From assembly GCA_945874505.1 (NCBI GenBank), contig CAMCII010000001.1:1-42655 (forward strand): a stretch of DNA of 42,655 bases. Reading direction: 5' to 3'. The notes beneath the pieces were generated by a model. The model had not been told where the DNA came from. It ran no database searches and saw only the letters and a program-made list of their open reading frames with translations. Below, in pieces: positions 1 to 7,832 of the stretch. Positions within the stretch are counted from its first letter, which is position 1; every line of letters begins with the position of its first letter. A program made the position numbers and the translations under genes. The stretch is from Bordetella parapertussis. GTDB lineage: Bacteria > Pseudomonadota > Gammaproteobacteria > Burkholderiales > Burkholderiaceae_B.

Positions 1-983
1 TATTCCCCGAACAGATCGCCATCACACCCGACGGCCGCACTAGCACTTCGTGTGCTGGGCTGTGGGAGGACGAGCAGATCGAAAGCATGGCCCGCGTGGT
101 CAGGATGATTAAGGACATGGGTGCGGTCCCGGCCATTCAACTGGGCCATACGGGTCGCAAGGGAAGCGAGCAAAAGCCTTGGGAAGGCAAGCTGCAAATC
201 GCCCCAGACCATCCCGATGGCTGGCAGGTACGCGGTCCCTCGCCCATTCCATATGGCGGGCGCTTTCCCTATGCTGTGCATGAACTCACCGTTGACGAGA
301 TTCATGCGTTGCACCGGGCCTATGCGTCCGCCGCAAAACGCGCCATCGCGGCTGGCTTCGAGTGGCTAGAGATGCACTTCGCGCACGGTTATCTTGGCGC
401 GAGTTTTTTCTCACCACTGGCAAATCAACGCACGGATGCTTACGGCGGAACGCTCGAGAATCGGCTGCGATTTCACCGCGAGGCGCTGGATGCGGTGCGT
501 GCCGTTTGGCCTGAGCGCCTACCGCTCACGATGCGCCTGGTGACGGATGATTACCACGAAGACGGCGTGCAGTTTGAAGAAGCGGTCTGGGCGGTCGCGC
601 AGTTGAAGAACCACGGCCTTGATCTGGCAGACTTGAGCATCGGTCTGAACACCGACAACATGCGTGAGCCTCCCTTCGCTCGCGCTGCTTTCATGGTAGA
701 GCGGGGCAGTCGCGTCCGTCGCGAGGTCGGAATTCCGGTGGCGGTTAGCTGGAACCTAGGGCAGCCTGCAGTGGCGAACCAGGTGATACGCGAAGAACTC
801 GTCGACTTGGTGTTTCTCGGGCGACCAGCGCTTGCTAACCCACATTGGCCAATCTGGGCGGCGCGTGAGCTTGCTCACGAAGACCCTTTCTCGCTGCTGC
901 CGCGCGACTGGTCGTGGTGGTTGAAGAACCGGCCGGGCTCCGAAAATTCGCACGGCTGGCCGCCGCCCGCGATCGCCGGTTGA
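1..983 (+). CDS. NADH:flavin oxidoreductase, Old Yellow Enzyme family (5' end missing)
   Basis: FMN-dependent ene-reductase of the YqjM/xenobiotic-reductase branch, expected to reduce activated C=C bonds in the cytoplasm with NAD(P)H. The frame is open from base 3, so the N-terminal barrel strands lie outside the window. Visible signatures are HTGRKGS, the substrate/flavin motif HFAHGYL (two histidines plus tyrosine as in YqjM) and the family stretch SPLANQRTDAYGGTLENR. The C-terminal FMN phosphate region (VDLVFLGRPALANPHWP) is intact and the gene ends with TGA at 981-983. The true substrate cannot be told from sequence. Family assignment is secure. Confidence 0.93.
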   Translation, partial: FPEQIAITPDGRTSTSCAGLWEDEQIESMARVVRMIKDMGAVPAIQLGHTGRKGSEQKPWEGKLQIAPDHPDGWQVRGPSPIPYGGRFPYAVHELTVDEIHALHRAYASAAKRAIAAGFEWLEMHFAHGYLGASFFSPLANQRTDAYGGTLENRLRFHREALDAVRAVWPERLPLTMRLVTDDYHEDGVQFEEAVWAVAQLKNHGLDLADLSIGLNTDNMREPPFARAAFMVERGSRVRREVGIPVAVSWNLGQPAVANQVIREELVDLVFLGRPALANPHWPIWAARELAHEDPFSLLPRDWSWWLKNRPGSENSHGWPPPAIAG

Positions 984-1060
984 GGGCGCTTGCTCAGACG
1001 GCTATGCGCGCTTAGCCTATGGGGTAGGGTGGGTGAAAATAGGAAACACACGACTCCAAT

Positions 1061-1100
1061 TATCTTGATGTATCATGCTATTTCAAGATATATCAAGATG
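1061..1100. promoter_or_regulatory. Inverted-repeat operator upstream of the toxin-antitoxin genes
   Basis: Arms at 1061-1074 (TATCTTGATGTATC) and 1087-1100 (GATATATCAAGATG) are inverted repeats matching at 12 of 14 positions. The half-site ATCTTGA occurs at 1062-1068 and, reversed, at 1083-1089 and 1093-1099. The block sits 10 bp before the antitoxin ATG. Ribbon-helix-helix antitoxins typically autorepress by binding such repeats; that this one does is inference. Confidence 0.6.
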
Positions 1101-1110
1101 AGGTGCTTTT

Positions 1111-1341
1111 ATGGCTACTGCTGCACGCGAAAAGTTTTCTTCCCAAGCCTCGCCAGACGTGTTGACCGCATTACGTCAAATCGCTGAGTTGCAAGGGCGG
1201 CAATTTCAGGCTGTGCTCGATGAGGCTCTGCGTGATTACATTGACCGCCAGCAAAAGACCCGACCCCGTCGTCACGTGATGGCGTCATTTGCGTCTAGTC
1301 TTGATGAATTCGATCATCTGTACCGCGAACTCGCGAAGTAA
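1111..1341 (+). CDS. Antitoxin of a Doc-type toxin-antitoxin pair, ribbon-helix-helix type
   Basis: A 76-residue protein whose residues about 8-48 (EKFSSQASPDVLTALRQIAE, then GRQFQAVLDEALRDYI) have the strand-helix-helix pattern of ribbon-helix-helix DNA-binding antitoxins. The charged C-terminal tail (FDHLYRELAK) probably wraps and neutralises the toxin. A GAGG ribosome site lies 7 bp before ATG, and the next gene starts 3 bp after the stop, so the two are co-transcribed. The inverted repeat just upstream fits autoregulation. Pairing with Doc is the main support for the role. Confidence 0.8.
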   Translation: MATAAREKFSSQASPDVLTALRQIAELQGRQFQAVLDEALRDYIDRQQKTRPRRHVMASFASSLDEFDHLYRELAK

Positions 1342-1344
1342 GCC

Positions 1345-1725
1345 GTGCAGCGCGATTATTTAACCGTGGCCGATGTGCTCGGTATGCACACGATCCTAAT
1401 GCAAAGGTACGGCGGCGCGAGCGGTGTTCGTGACCCAGGTGCCTTAGAGGCAGCCCTGTTTAGACCACAAACGGGTTACTACCCCGACATCATCGCTGAG
1501 GCTGCAGCGCTGCTAGAAAGCCTAGCTATTAATCATCCGTTTGTAGATGGCAATAAGCGCATCGCTTTTGCAGCGACTGACGTGTTTCTGCGTATTAATG
1601 GTTGGTGTCTAAAGAGGCAACCGATGGTGATCCACACAGAGATGCTAAAGATGTTGGAGGCTGGCACGTTTGATATCGCCCACCTCGAACCTTGGATTCG
1701 AGAGTTTGCGATGACTCACGAGTGA
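1345..1725 (+). CDS. doc: Death-on-curing (Doc/Fic-fold) toxin
   Basis: A 126-residue type II toxin of the Fic/Doc fold. Doc of phage P1 phosphorylates EF-Tu and arrests translation; the same reaction is inferred here. The catalytic motif HPFVDGNKR is at residues 64-72. The upstream helix (GASGVRDPGALEAALFRPQ) is diagnostic of the death-on-curing subfamily. Length matches P1 Doc. Start is GTG, 3 bp after the antitoxin stop. Doc has DANKR at the catalytic loop whereas here it is DGNKR, which is closer to canonical Fic AMP-transferases, so the exact modification is open. Confidence 0.9.
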   Translation: MQRDYLTVADVLGMHTILMQRYGGASGVRDPGALEAALFRPQTGYYPDIIAEAAALLESLAINHPFVDGNKRIAFAATDVFLRINGWCLKRQPMVIHTEMLKMLEAGTFDIAHLEPWIREFAMTHE

Positions 1726-1812
1726 TGGCAGTTAGTATCTCTGCCGCTCCAAACGTGGGTACACTCTTCTCGTCGAATTTGGCCTAACCTTAAATGAAGA
1801 GATGTACTGAGT

Positions 1813-2784
1813 ATGAAAAAAATCACCTCAATGATGCTTGCAGGCATAGCTCTTGCGATAGCGAGCGTATCTGCGTTTGCACAGTCTTGGCCAATGCGGC
1901 CGATTCGCCTGATCGTTCCATTTACTCCGGGAGGCGGCGTAGACCTCACCGGACGTGTCCTCGCGCCCAAGCTCTCTGAGGCGCTCGGGCAAACGGTGAT
2001 AGTAGAAAACCGCGGGGGTGCTGGTGGGTTAATCGGCGTCGATCTTGGCGCAAAAGCGTCACCAGACGGCTATACCGTCGTCATTGGCACGATTGGCAAT
2101 ATCGCTATCGCACCTCACCTGCAAAGCAAGATGCCGTATGACCCTCAGAAAGACCTTGTACCTATTAGCCAACTCGCCAACGCACTCAACGTGATGGTGA
2201 TCAATCCTTCGGTGAAAGCCACAACCGTCAAAGAGTTTATTGCGCTAGCCAAGAAAGAAGGCAGCAATATAAGTTACGGCTCTTCAGGATCAGGCGCCAC
2301 GGATCATCTGGCGGGCGAGGTGTTCAACACACTTGCGGGCATGAAGATGACGCACATTCCCTATAAAGGCGGGGCCCCGGCGATGATTGATCTGGTAGGT
2401 GGCCAGGTGCAGGTCATATTTGCTACGGTATCGACTGCAATCAGCTCAATCCAGGGCGGCAAGGTTCGGGCCTTGGGTATGACCGGCAATCAGCGCTATG
2501 AAAGTCTGCCCGAAGTGCCAACGATCGCCGAAGCAGGTCTTGTTGGTTTTGACGTCAGCGGCTGGTATGGCTTGTATGCTCCTACCGGCACACCAAAAGA
2601 CATCATCACAAGACTCAACGCAGAAGTCGTCAAAATCTTAGCGATGCCAGACGTGAAGGCTCGATTACTCGATGCGGGCATCATCGCGACCTCTAGCTCG
2701 CCACAAGCCTTCGCCGCCTACGCGCAGGCCGAGACCAAAAGATGGGCCAAGGTCGTCAAGGACGCCAATATCAAGACCGAATAA
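1813..2784 (+). CDS. Tripartite tricarboxylate transporter substrate-binding protein (Bug/TctC family)
   Basis: Periplasmic receptor of 323 residues for a carboxylate or other small polar ligand. A signal peptide (about residues 1-23, ending SAFAQ) is followed by WPMRPIRLIVPFTPGGGVDLTGR, the Bug N-terminal signature, and by the ligand loops GSSGSGATDHLAGE, MTHIPYKGGAPAMIDLVGGQV and GWYGLYAPTGTPKDII. No tctA/tctB genes are adjacent, the usual situation for the many orphan Bug genes of Burkholderiales. A hairpin terminator follows at 2818, so it is probably monocistronic. Ligand unknown; the neighbouring amidase may hint at an amide or acid product but this is speculative. Confidence 0.93.
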   Translation: MKKITSMMLAGIALAIASVSAFAQSWPMRPIRLIVPFTPGGGVDLTGRVLAPKLSEALGQTVIVENRGGAGGLIGVDLGAKASPDGYTVVIGTIGNIAIAPHLQSKMPYDPQKDLVPISQLANALNVMVINPSVKATTVKEFIALAKKEGSNISYGSSGSGATDHLAGEVFNTLAGMKMTHIPYKGGAPAMIDLVGGQVQVIFATVSTAISSIQGGKVRALGMTGNQRYESLPEVPTIAEAGLVGFDVSGWYGLYAPTGTPKDIITRLNAEVVKILAMPDVKARLLDAGIIATSSSPQAFAAYAQAETKRWAKVVKDANIKTE

Positions 2785-2817
2785 GTGCTTGCAAAAAATT
2801 GCAGTGCACGGTGTTTT

Positions 2818-2845
2818 GGAGGGGAACCTAGGGTACCCCTCCTTT
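2818..2845 (+). terminator. Rho-independent terminator after the Bug gene
   Basis: GGAGGGG at 2818-2824 pairs with CCCCTCC at 2836-2842, followed by TTTC. It lies between two convergent genes and could act on both, but the T-run favours the plus strand. Confidence 0.65.
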
Positions 2846-2854
2846 CATTTGCAA

Positions 2855-4150
2855 TCAGAGTCGCTCAAAGCCTACAGCGCGACTCACCCAGCGCGCTACA
2901 TTGAACATCTGACGATCAGCGCCGCGCCTCGCAATGAGCTGTACACCAACCGGCAGTCCGTTGGGGCCAGTAAATAGCGGTAGGGTTATCGTCGGCACGT
3001 GAAGAGTCGTCCAGAGCAGACTGAACGATGGGTCGCCGGTCGCCTCAAGACCAGGGGGCGCCTCGCCTGCCACCGCTGGAGTGAGCAGCACGTCGTAGTC
3101 TCTAAAGAGATCGTCCATCTGTAGGCGGCTGCGCTCGGCAAACTCGCGCGAACTTCTGTATTGCTCGAAGCTGCCTGTGAGTCCGTCATGGATGCGTCCA
3201 TGACGCAGACGCTCGCTAATCATGTCAAAGTGGTGATCGATCTCCCAAGTGCGGTTACGCGCGAACTCGAAACTCGATATCCAACGATGTGCATCCGGAA
3301 TGCGATCGAATGACTGCGGCAACGTCACGTCTTGTAAGCGAGCTCCGGCTTTCGAGAGCATTGTTGCGCAATGCTGGAGTAAAGTCTTCGTTGAGTCATC
3401 GCATTTATCCCAGAAAATTGAGCGGCAAAAACCGACGCGCGGTGCAGCGTCGACTGGACTGGGCAACGGTTCGGGTTTGACGCACAAGAGTACGTCACGG
3501 TAAAGCGCGACGTCGTCGATCGATCGAGCGATCAGACCGAGTGTGTCAAGAGACTCTGCAACTTCCATCACACCTGCAAGGGGTAGGTCGCCCCACGTTG
3601 GACGGTAACCCACGCATCCGCTGAACGACGCAGGCCTGATCGTTGAAGCAGTCGTCTGCGTGCCGATCGCGAGTGGCACCATATGGTCACCCACTGCGGC
3701 GCCTGAGCCGCTCGATGATCCGCCCGGCGTACGTGTTGGATCCTGTGGATGCTTCGTCTTGCCTGGCGTTAAGTTGGCGAACTCGGTGGTCACGGTCTTG
3801 CCCATGATCAGACCGCCCGCGCGGCGCGTGAGCGCAACACACGCGGCATCTATCCGCGGCTGATACCGCGCATGAATGACCGTGCCGTATTCGGTCGGCA
3901 TGTCGAAGGTATCAATGAGATCCTTTATCCCCACTGGAACGCCTTGTAGCGGCCCACGCCGACCAGTTTGATCGAGGATGCGCGACTGTGCGATTGCGAG
4001 ATCCGGGTCTAGGTACTGCCAGGCCTGAACATCGGGCTCACGCTCTTCGATATGGGCCAGACAGGCACGAGTGACTGCCTCACACGTCGACTTACCGTCT
4101 TGAATCGCTTGTACGATCTCTGTGGCTGTTAGGCGATGCAAGTCCTTCAT
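2855..4150 (-). CDS. Amidase, amidase-signature (GatA/AtzF-like) family
   Basis: A 431-residue cytoplasmic amidohydrolase. The Ser-cisSer-Lys triad is readable by comparison with FAAH: K76 in GVPVGIKDLID, cis-Ser S145 in PGGSSSGSG, and nucleophile S169 in GTQTTASTIRPASFSG. The S145-S169 spacing of 24 equals that of FAAH. The usual G-G-S before the nucleophile is T-A-S here, a mild deviation. Convergent with the Bug gene and divergent from the ABC-importer operon. It may process a carboxamide imported nearby, but substrate specificity in this family is not predictable from these motifs. Confidence 0.92.
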   Translation of the reverse strand: MKDLHRLTATEIVQAIQDGKSTCEAVTRACLAHIEEREPDVQAWQYLDPDLAIAQSRILDQTGRRGPLQGVPVGIKDLIDTFDMPTEYGTVIHARYQPRIDAACVALTRRAGGLIMGKTVTTEFANLTPGKTKHPQDPTRTPGGSSSGSGAAVGDHMVPLAIGTQTTASTIRPASFSGCVGYRPTWGDLPLAGVMEVAESLDTLGLIARSIDDVALYRDVLLCVKPEPLPSPVDAAPRVGFCRSIFWDKCDDSTKTLLQHCATMLSKAGARLQDVTLPQSFDRIPDAHRWISSFEFARNRTWEIDHHFDMISERLRHGRIHDGLTGSFEQYRSSREFAERSRLQMDDLFRDYDVLLTPAVAGEAPPGLEATGDPSFSLLWTTLHVPTITLPLFTGPNGLPVGVQLIARRGADRQMFNVARWVSRAVGFERL

Positions 4151-4237
4151 GATTTCACTTGAAGCATTGTGCGCGACATAAAAATGGATGGAGCTAAGAG
4201 TTATATACCGAACACATCGTATACCTCGCCCATGTTG

Positions 4238-4267
4238 TTGCGACGCAGCATTCTCAAAAAGTTATAG
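4238..4267 (+). promoter_or_regulatory. Possible sigma-70 promoter for the ABC-importer operon
   Basis: The 177-bp divergent gap between the amidase and the importer contains TTGCGA (4238-4243), an 18-bp spacer and TTATAG (4262-4267), about 60 bp before the receptor start. Match to consensus is only partial and no operator was recognised. Confidence 0.3.
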
Positions 4268-4327
4268 GGTCAATCTGCCGTCGCGTCCCAAGACTCTCCT
4301 ATACTGAAGCATCTAAACCGTTTTCAG

Positions 4328-5218
4328 GTGACTTCTGTGTACTCTAATTCAAACTCCAACCGTTATCTGGGCTTAATTTCAGGCGTGTTGCTGGCCTGTT
4401 CGGCCTTGTTTTTTGGTGTCGCTCAGGCCCAGCAAACTTTACGAGTCACCACCATCCCCGAAGAGGCTGCTACCGAGCAAATGCGCAAATTTGGTCCACT
4501 GACCAAATATCTTGAGCGCACGACAGGGATGAAGGTTAGCTTCGTACCCGTTAACGACTACCCAGCAGCGGTAGAGGCCTTGGTCAATAAGCAGGTGGAA
4601 CTGGTCTGGTTCGGAGGCTTTACCTATGTACAGGCTCAAATCCGTTCTGGCGGAAAGGTTGTGCCGATTGCGCAGCGCGAAGAAGACACCAAGTTTCGCT
4701 CGGTTTTCATCACGCAGAAAGACTCCGGTATCAAACAGCTGTCAGATCTAAAGGGCAAGCAAGTGAGTTTTGGCTCGCAATCCAGCACCTCGGGCCATCT
4801 CATGCCGCGTTCTTTCTTATTGGATGCGGGGATCAATCCAGATCGAGACTTTAAGCGCGTTGCTTATTCGGGGGCGCATGATGCCACGATCGCGTCGGTT
4901 GTGAGTGGTCGCGTGGATGCCGCAGCGCTAGATATCACAGTTTGGCAAAAATTCGTGAATGAAAAAAAGGTGGACACCAGCAAGGTGGACGTCTTTTACA
5001 CTACGCCTCCTTACTTTAATTACAACTGGTCGGTTCATGCCGATATGCCTGCCGCGTTGCGTGAAAAAATCACCAACGCTTTGCTTGCTCTCGATATGAA
5101 TACTCCCGAGGGTAAAGAAATACTGACGCTCAATCGCGCCAGCAAATACATTCCCACGACCCCAGAGAACTATAAGGGCCTCGAGTCAGCGGGCAAAAGT
5201 GCAGGTCTTATTAAATAA
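4328..5218 (+). CDS. PhnD-type ABC transporter periplasmic binding protein (oxyanion/phosphonate family)
   Basis: A 296-residue receptor with signal peptide (cleavage near AQAQQTLRV). Family features are the opening LRVTTIPEEAATEQMRKFGP, the domain hinge VELVWFGGFTYVQA and the anion-binding loop SQSSTSGHLMPR, which matches the STSG loop of PhnD/PtxB. The start is GTG at 4328, with an in-frame GTG also at 4337. The stop overlaps the ATG of the ATPase gene by one base (TAATG), so translation is coupled. Phosphonate, phosphite or another tetrahedral oxyanion is expected. From memory, close relatives are sometimes labelled putative selenate receptors, which was not checked. No phosphonate-degrading genes are in the window. 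Confidence 0.88.
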   Translation: MTSVYSNSNSNRYLGLISGVLLACSALFFGVAQAQQTLRVTTIPEEAATEQMRKFGPLTKYLERTTGMKVSFVPVNDYPAAVEALVNKQVELVWFGGFTYVQAQIRSGGKVVPIAQREEDTKFRSVFITQKDSGIKQLSDLKGKQVSFGSQSSTSGHLMPRSFLLDAGINPDRDFKRVAYSGAHDATIASVVSGRVDAAALDITVWQKFVNEKKVDTSKVDVFYTTPPYFNYNWSVHADMPAALREKITNALLALDMNTPEGKEILTLNRASKYIPTTPENYKGLESAGKSAGLIK

Positions 5219-6066
5219 TGTCTGGCCTACGTCTTGAGTTGAAGGGCGTTTGCGCCCGTCATCCTGCCGCGACCAAAGAGTCTCGCCCCGCTATAGACGC
5301 ACTATCGTTGACGATTGAACCGGGTGAGCACGTCGCGGTCATCGGGCCTTCGGGGGCTGGAAAAACCACCTTGCTTCAGTTGTTGGGTGCAGCTCTTAAG
5401 CCCTCGGTAGGGCATGTGACGCTTGACGGCCAGTCGGTTTGGACGCTTTCGACTCGAGGTCTGCAGCAGCAGCGTGGCCGACTGTTTTATGCGCCACAAA
5501 CTCCGCCGCTTCCACCACGACAGCGGGTGATCGTTTCATTACTCGCAGCCAAGCTGCCTGCGTTGTCTTTGTGGCAAAGCCTGAAAAACTTGTTGTATCC
5601 ACAATATGTCGAAGAGGTTGCTGGGGCGTTGGCGCAATTCGATCTGCAAGAAAAGTTATGGGATCGCGTCGATCGTCTGTCCGGCGGCGAGCGTCAACGG
5701 GTGGGTTTGGCGCGTGCGTTATTAGCGCCGGCGAAACTTTGGCTGGTGGACGAACCTCTGTCCGCCCTCGATCCGACGCGTGCCCGACAGGCCATCGCAA
5801 CGCTCTTGCGTGAGGCGAGTGCGCGAGGTGTCACGCTAGTGACGACTTTGCATCAGGTCAAGGTTGCCACCGCTGAGTTTCCCCGAGTGCTTGGCTTGCG
5901 CGAGGGAAAACTAGTCTTTGATTTGCCCGGGCACGCTGTGTCAGAAGAAATTTTAGCCAAGCTTTATGCGCAGTTCGAGTACGAGCTCGCTTTAGTCGAG
6001 GCGCCTGTCGCGCCTCAAGAACAGCTCCCAGCGGCCAAACGAGAAAACCGCGTGGGTTGCGCCTGA
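5218..6066 (+). CDS. PhnC-type ABC transporter ATP-binding protein
   Basis: A 282-residue ATPase powering the importer at the inner membrane. Walker A is GPSGAGKT at residues 43-50, the signature is LSGGERQRVGLARAL, Walker B is LWLVDEPLSALDP and the H-loop histidine is in VTTLHQV. The PhnC-like N-terminus has an extra loop (HPAATKESRP) before the first core strand. The last about 25 residues, rich in Ala/Pro/Glu, extend past the normal fold. The start overlaps the receptor stop; the first permease begins within or just after the 3' end. Confidence 0.92.
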   Translation: MSGLRLELKGVCARHPAATKESRPAIDALSLTIEPGEHVAVIGPSGAGKTTLLQLLGAALKPSVGHVTLDGQSVWTLSTRGLQQQRGRLFYAPQTPPLPPRQRVIVSLLAAKLPALSLWQSLKNLLYPQYVEEVAGALAQFDLQEKLWDRVDRLSGGERQRVGLARALLAPAKLWLVDEPLSALDPTRARQAIATLLREASARGVTLVTTLHQVKVATAEFPRVLGLREGKLVFDLPGHAVSEEILAKLYAQFEYELALVEAPVAPQEQLPAAKRENRVGCA

Positions 6067-6071
6067 GCGCG

Positions 6072-6926
6072 ATGATGAAGACTGGGCCCGTCTCGACTTC
6101 AGTCAGCAAAGATCCCCCGTTGAGAGATCCCGCTTGGACGCGTCGTGTGTTCTGGTTTGTCGTGGCGTGTGTGCTGCTTTGGCCCGCTTTGGTCAGTACA
6201 GAGTTTCGGCCCTGGGTATTTTTCGAAACAGAAAACCTAAAGGTCACCACGCGCTTTTTAGCCGAATTTTTTCCGCCAGCACTGAACCCCGAGTTTTTGG
6301 AGTTGGTCGCCCGTGAAGCCTGGCGTACGGTAGCGATCGCCACGGCAGGGACGTTTCTAGCCCTGTTGCTTGCGATCCCCTTGACGCTACTGTCGACGAC
6401 GGTGCTATCGGTGTCCTCTCTGTCTGGTCGTATGCACGCGTTGCCTTTTATCATCAGACAGTTGATCCGCTGGCTCTTGATTCTTTTGCGCAGTGTGCCT
6501 GAGCTTATTTGGGCGCTCGTCTTTGTGCGAGTGGTGGGGCTTGGTCCGGCTGCCGGAGTCTTGGCGATCGCTTTGACCTACGCCGGAATGCTGGGCAAAG
6601 TGTATGGCGAAATTCTAGAGAGCGGCGAGCGCGAACCCGCTACGGCCCTATTAAGAAATGGCGCGGGCCGTATGCAGACTTTTTTCTTTAGTATTTTGCC
6701 TTGCAATGCCAAAGAGCTGACGAGCTATACGATTTATCGCTGGGAGTGTGCGATCCGTGCCTCCACAGTGTTGGGTTTTGTCGGTGCGGGTGGCTTGGGT
6801 CAGCAAATGGACAACTCGATGCGCATGTTTAACGGTTCCGAAGTCGCCACGATGTTGATTGTTTTTATTTTGTTGGTCGGGCTCGCGGATCTCTTGAGCA
6901 CTTGGATGCGGCGGGCACTGCAATGA
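6072..6926 (+). CDS. PhnE-type ABC transporter permease (first copy)
   Basis: Inner-membrane permease of about 284 residues. The frame is open from a TTG at 6057 inside the ATPase gene, but ATG at 6072 (or 6075), 5 bp after that gene's stop, is the more natural start. Hydrophobic segments include FWFVVACVLLWPALV, TVAIATAGTFLALLLAIPL and MLIVFILLVGLADLL. The cytoplasmic coupling (EAA-like) region reads GAGRMQTFFFSILP and is followed by SYTIYRWECAIRASTVLGFV and GAGGLGQ, typical of PhnE. It overlaps the second permease by ATGA. Confidence 0.9.
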   Translation: MMKTGPVSTSVSKDPPLRDPAWTRRVFWFVVACVLLWPALVSTEFRPWVFFETENLKVTTRFLAEFFPPALNPEFLELVAREAWRTVAIATAGTFLALLLAIPLTLLSTTVLSVSSLSGRMHALPFIIRQLIRWLLILLRSVPELIWALVFVRVVGLGPAAGVLAIALTYAGMLGKVYGEILESGEREPATALLRNGAGRMQTFFFSILPCNAKELTSYTIYRWECAIRASTVLGFVGAGGLGQQMDNSMRMFNGSEVATMLIVFILLVGLADLLSTWMRRALQ

Positions 6927-7771
6927 GTCAATCCACCAATGATCGATCGCCGTCAGCACAACCTCAGGGCGCGCCGCAACGCCCTCGTCACTGGATGCGT
7001 CTGGACTCGCCAGTATGTTGGTCCCTGGTTGGGACTGTTGCTCTGATTATTTTCAGTTTTTGGTCTCTTGATTTGCAACTCGCGCGCGTGCTGTCTGTTG
7101 AGAGTCTTGGTCGCATGGGCAAGTTTTTGGGTGAGCTCATGTCACCCAATCTAGAGCCGGTTTTTTTAAGCAAGTTGTTGCAAGCTAGTCTGGAAACCTT
7201 GGCGATGTCCGCGGTGGGGACTCTGCTCGCGGCGTTTTTTGGTTTACTGTTGGCCGTGCCCGCGAGCCGCAGTTACGCCGGCGATCCCGCGCGCTGGCGG
7301 TTTTTGACACGACTGGTGCTTAATGCCTTGCGTGCCATTCCTGAACTCGTCTGGGCTGCCTTGCTGCTAATTTCTGCTGGTTTGGGGCCGTTTGCCGGCA
7401 CGCTGGCCTTAGCCTTGCACACAACAGGCGTCTTAGGGCGTTTATTTGCCGAGTCAATCGAAAATGCGCCGCAACATGCCGCCTCGGCTCTGCGTGTGCA
7501 GGGGATTGGAGAAGGGCGCGTATTCTTATATGCAACACTTCCGACGGTTTCTCCTCAATTAATGTCCTACTCGTTGTATCGTTGGGAGAATAATATCCGT
7601 GCGGCTGCCGTGTTGGGTGTGGTGGGTGGCGGTGGTCTAGGTCAAATGTTGTCGTTTCATATGGGCTTGTTTCAAATGCAAGAAACAAGCAGTATTCTTG
7701 CTGCGATGATTTTGCTCGTGATTCTCGTGGATACCTTGTCTTATTTCGCAAGACGCTTATTGTCACGCTGA
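6923..7771 (+). CDS. PhnE-type ABC transporter permease (second copy)
   Basis: A 282-residue permease paralogous to the preceding one; the two probably form a heterodimeric channel. The start is set at ATG 6923 because it overlaps the upstream stop as ATGA; a longer frame from 6902 would overlap more. Motifs are GIGEGRVFLYATLPTVSPQ (coupling helix), SYSLYRWENNIRAAAVLGVV and GGGGLGQ. Several transmembrane segments are evident, for example VGTVALIIFSFWSL and ILAAMILLVILVDTL. Split, non-identical PhnE pairs are common in phosphonate/phosphite-type importers. Confidence 0.9.
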   Translation: MSQSTNDRSPSAQPQGAPQRPRHWMRLDSPVCWSLVGTVALIIFSFWSLDLQLARVLSVESLGRMGKFLGELMSPNLEPVFLSKLLQASLETLAMSAVGTLLAAFFGLLLAVPASRSYAGDPARWRFLTRLVLNALRAIPELVWAALLLISAGLGPFAGTLALALHTTGVLGRLFAESIENAPQHAASALRVQGIGEGRVFLYATLPTVSPQLMSYSLYRWENNIRAAAVLGVVGGGGLGQMLSFHMGLFQMQETSSILAAMILLVILVDTLSYFARRLLSR

Positions 7772-7832
7772 GGCCAATGAAGTGGGTGCCGACGCTCGAT
7801 TTTTCATGTATCAAAATAATGGATGGTTGAAT

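Noticed and set aside
5396-6454. Antisense open frames of 134 and 198 codons opposite the ABC importer genes
   Set aside because: They lie wholly within well-supported genes, are basic and composition-biased and show no domain.
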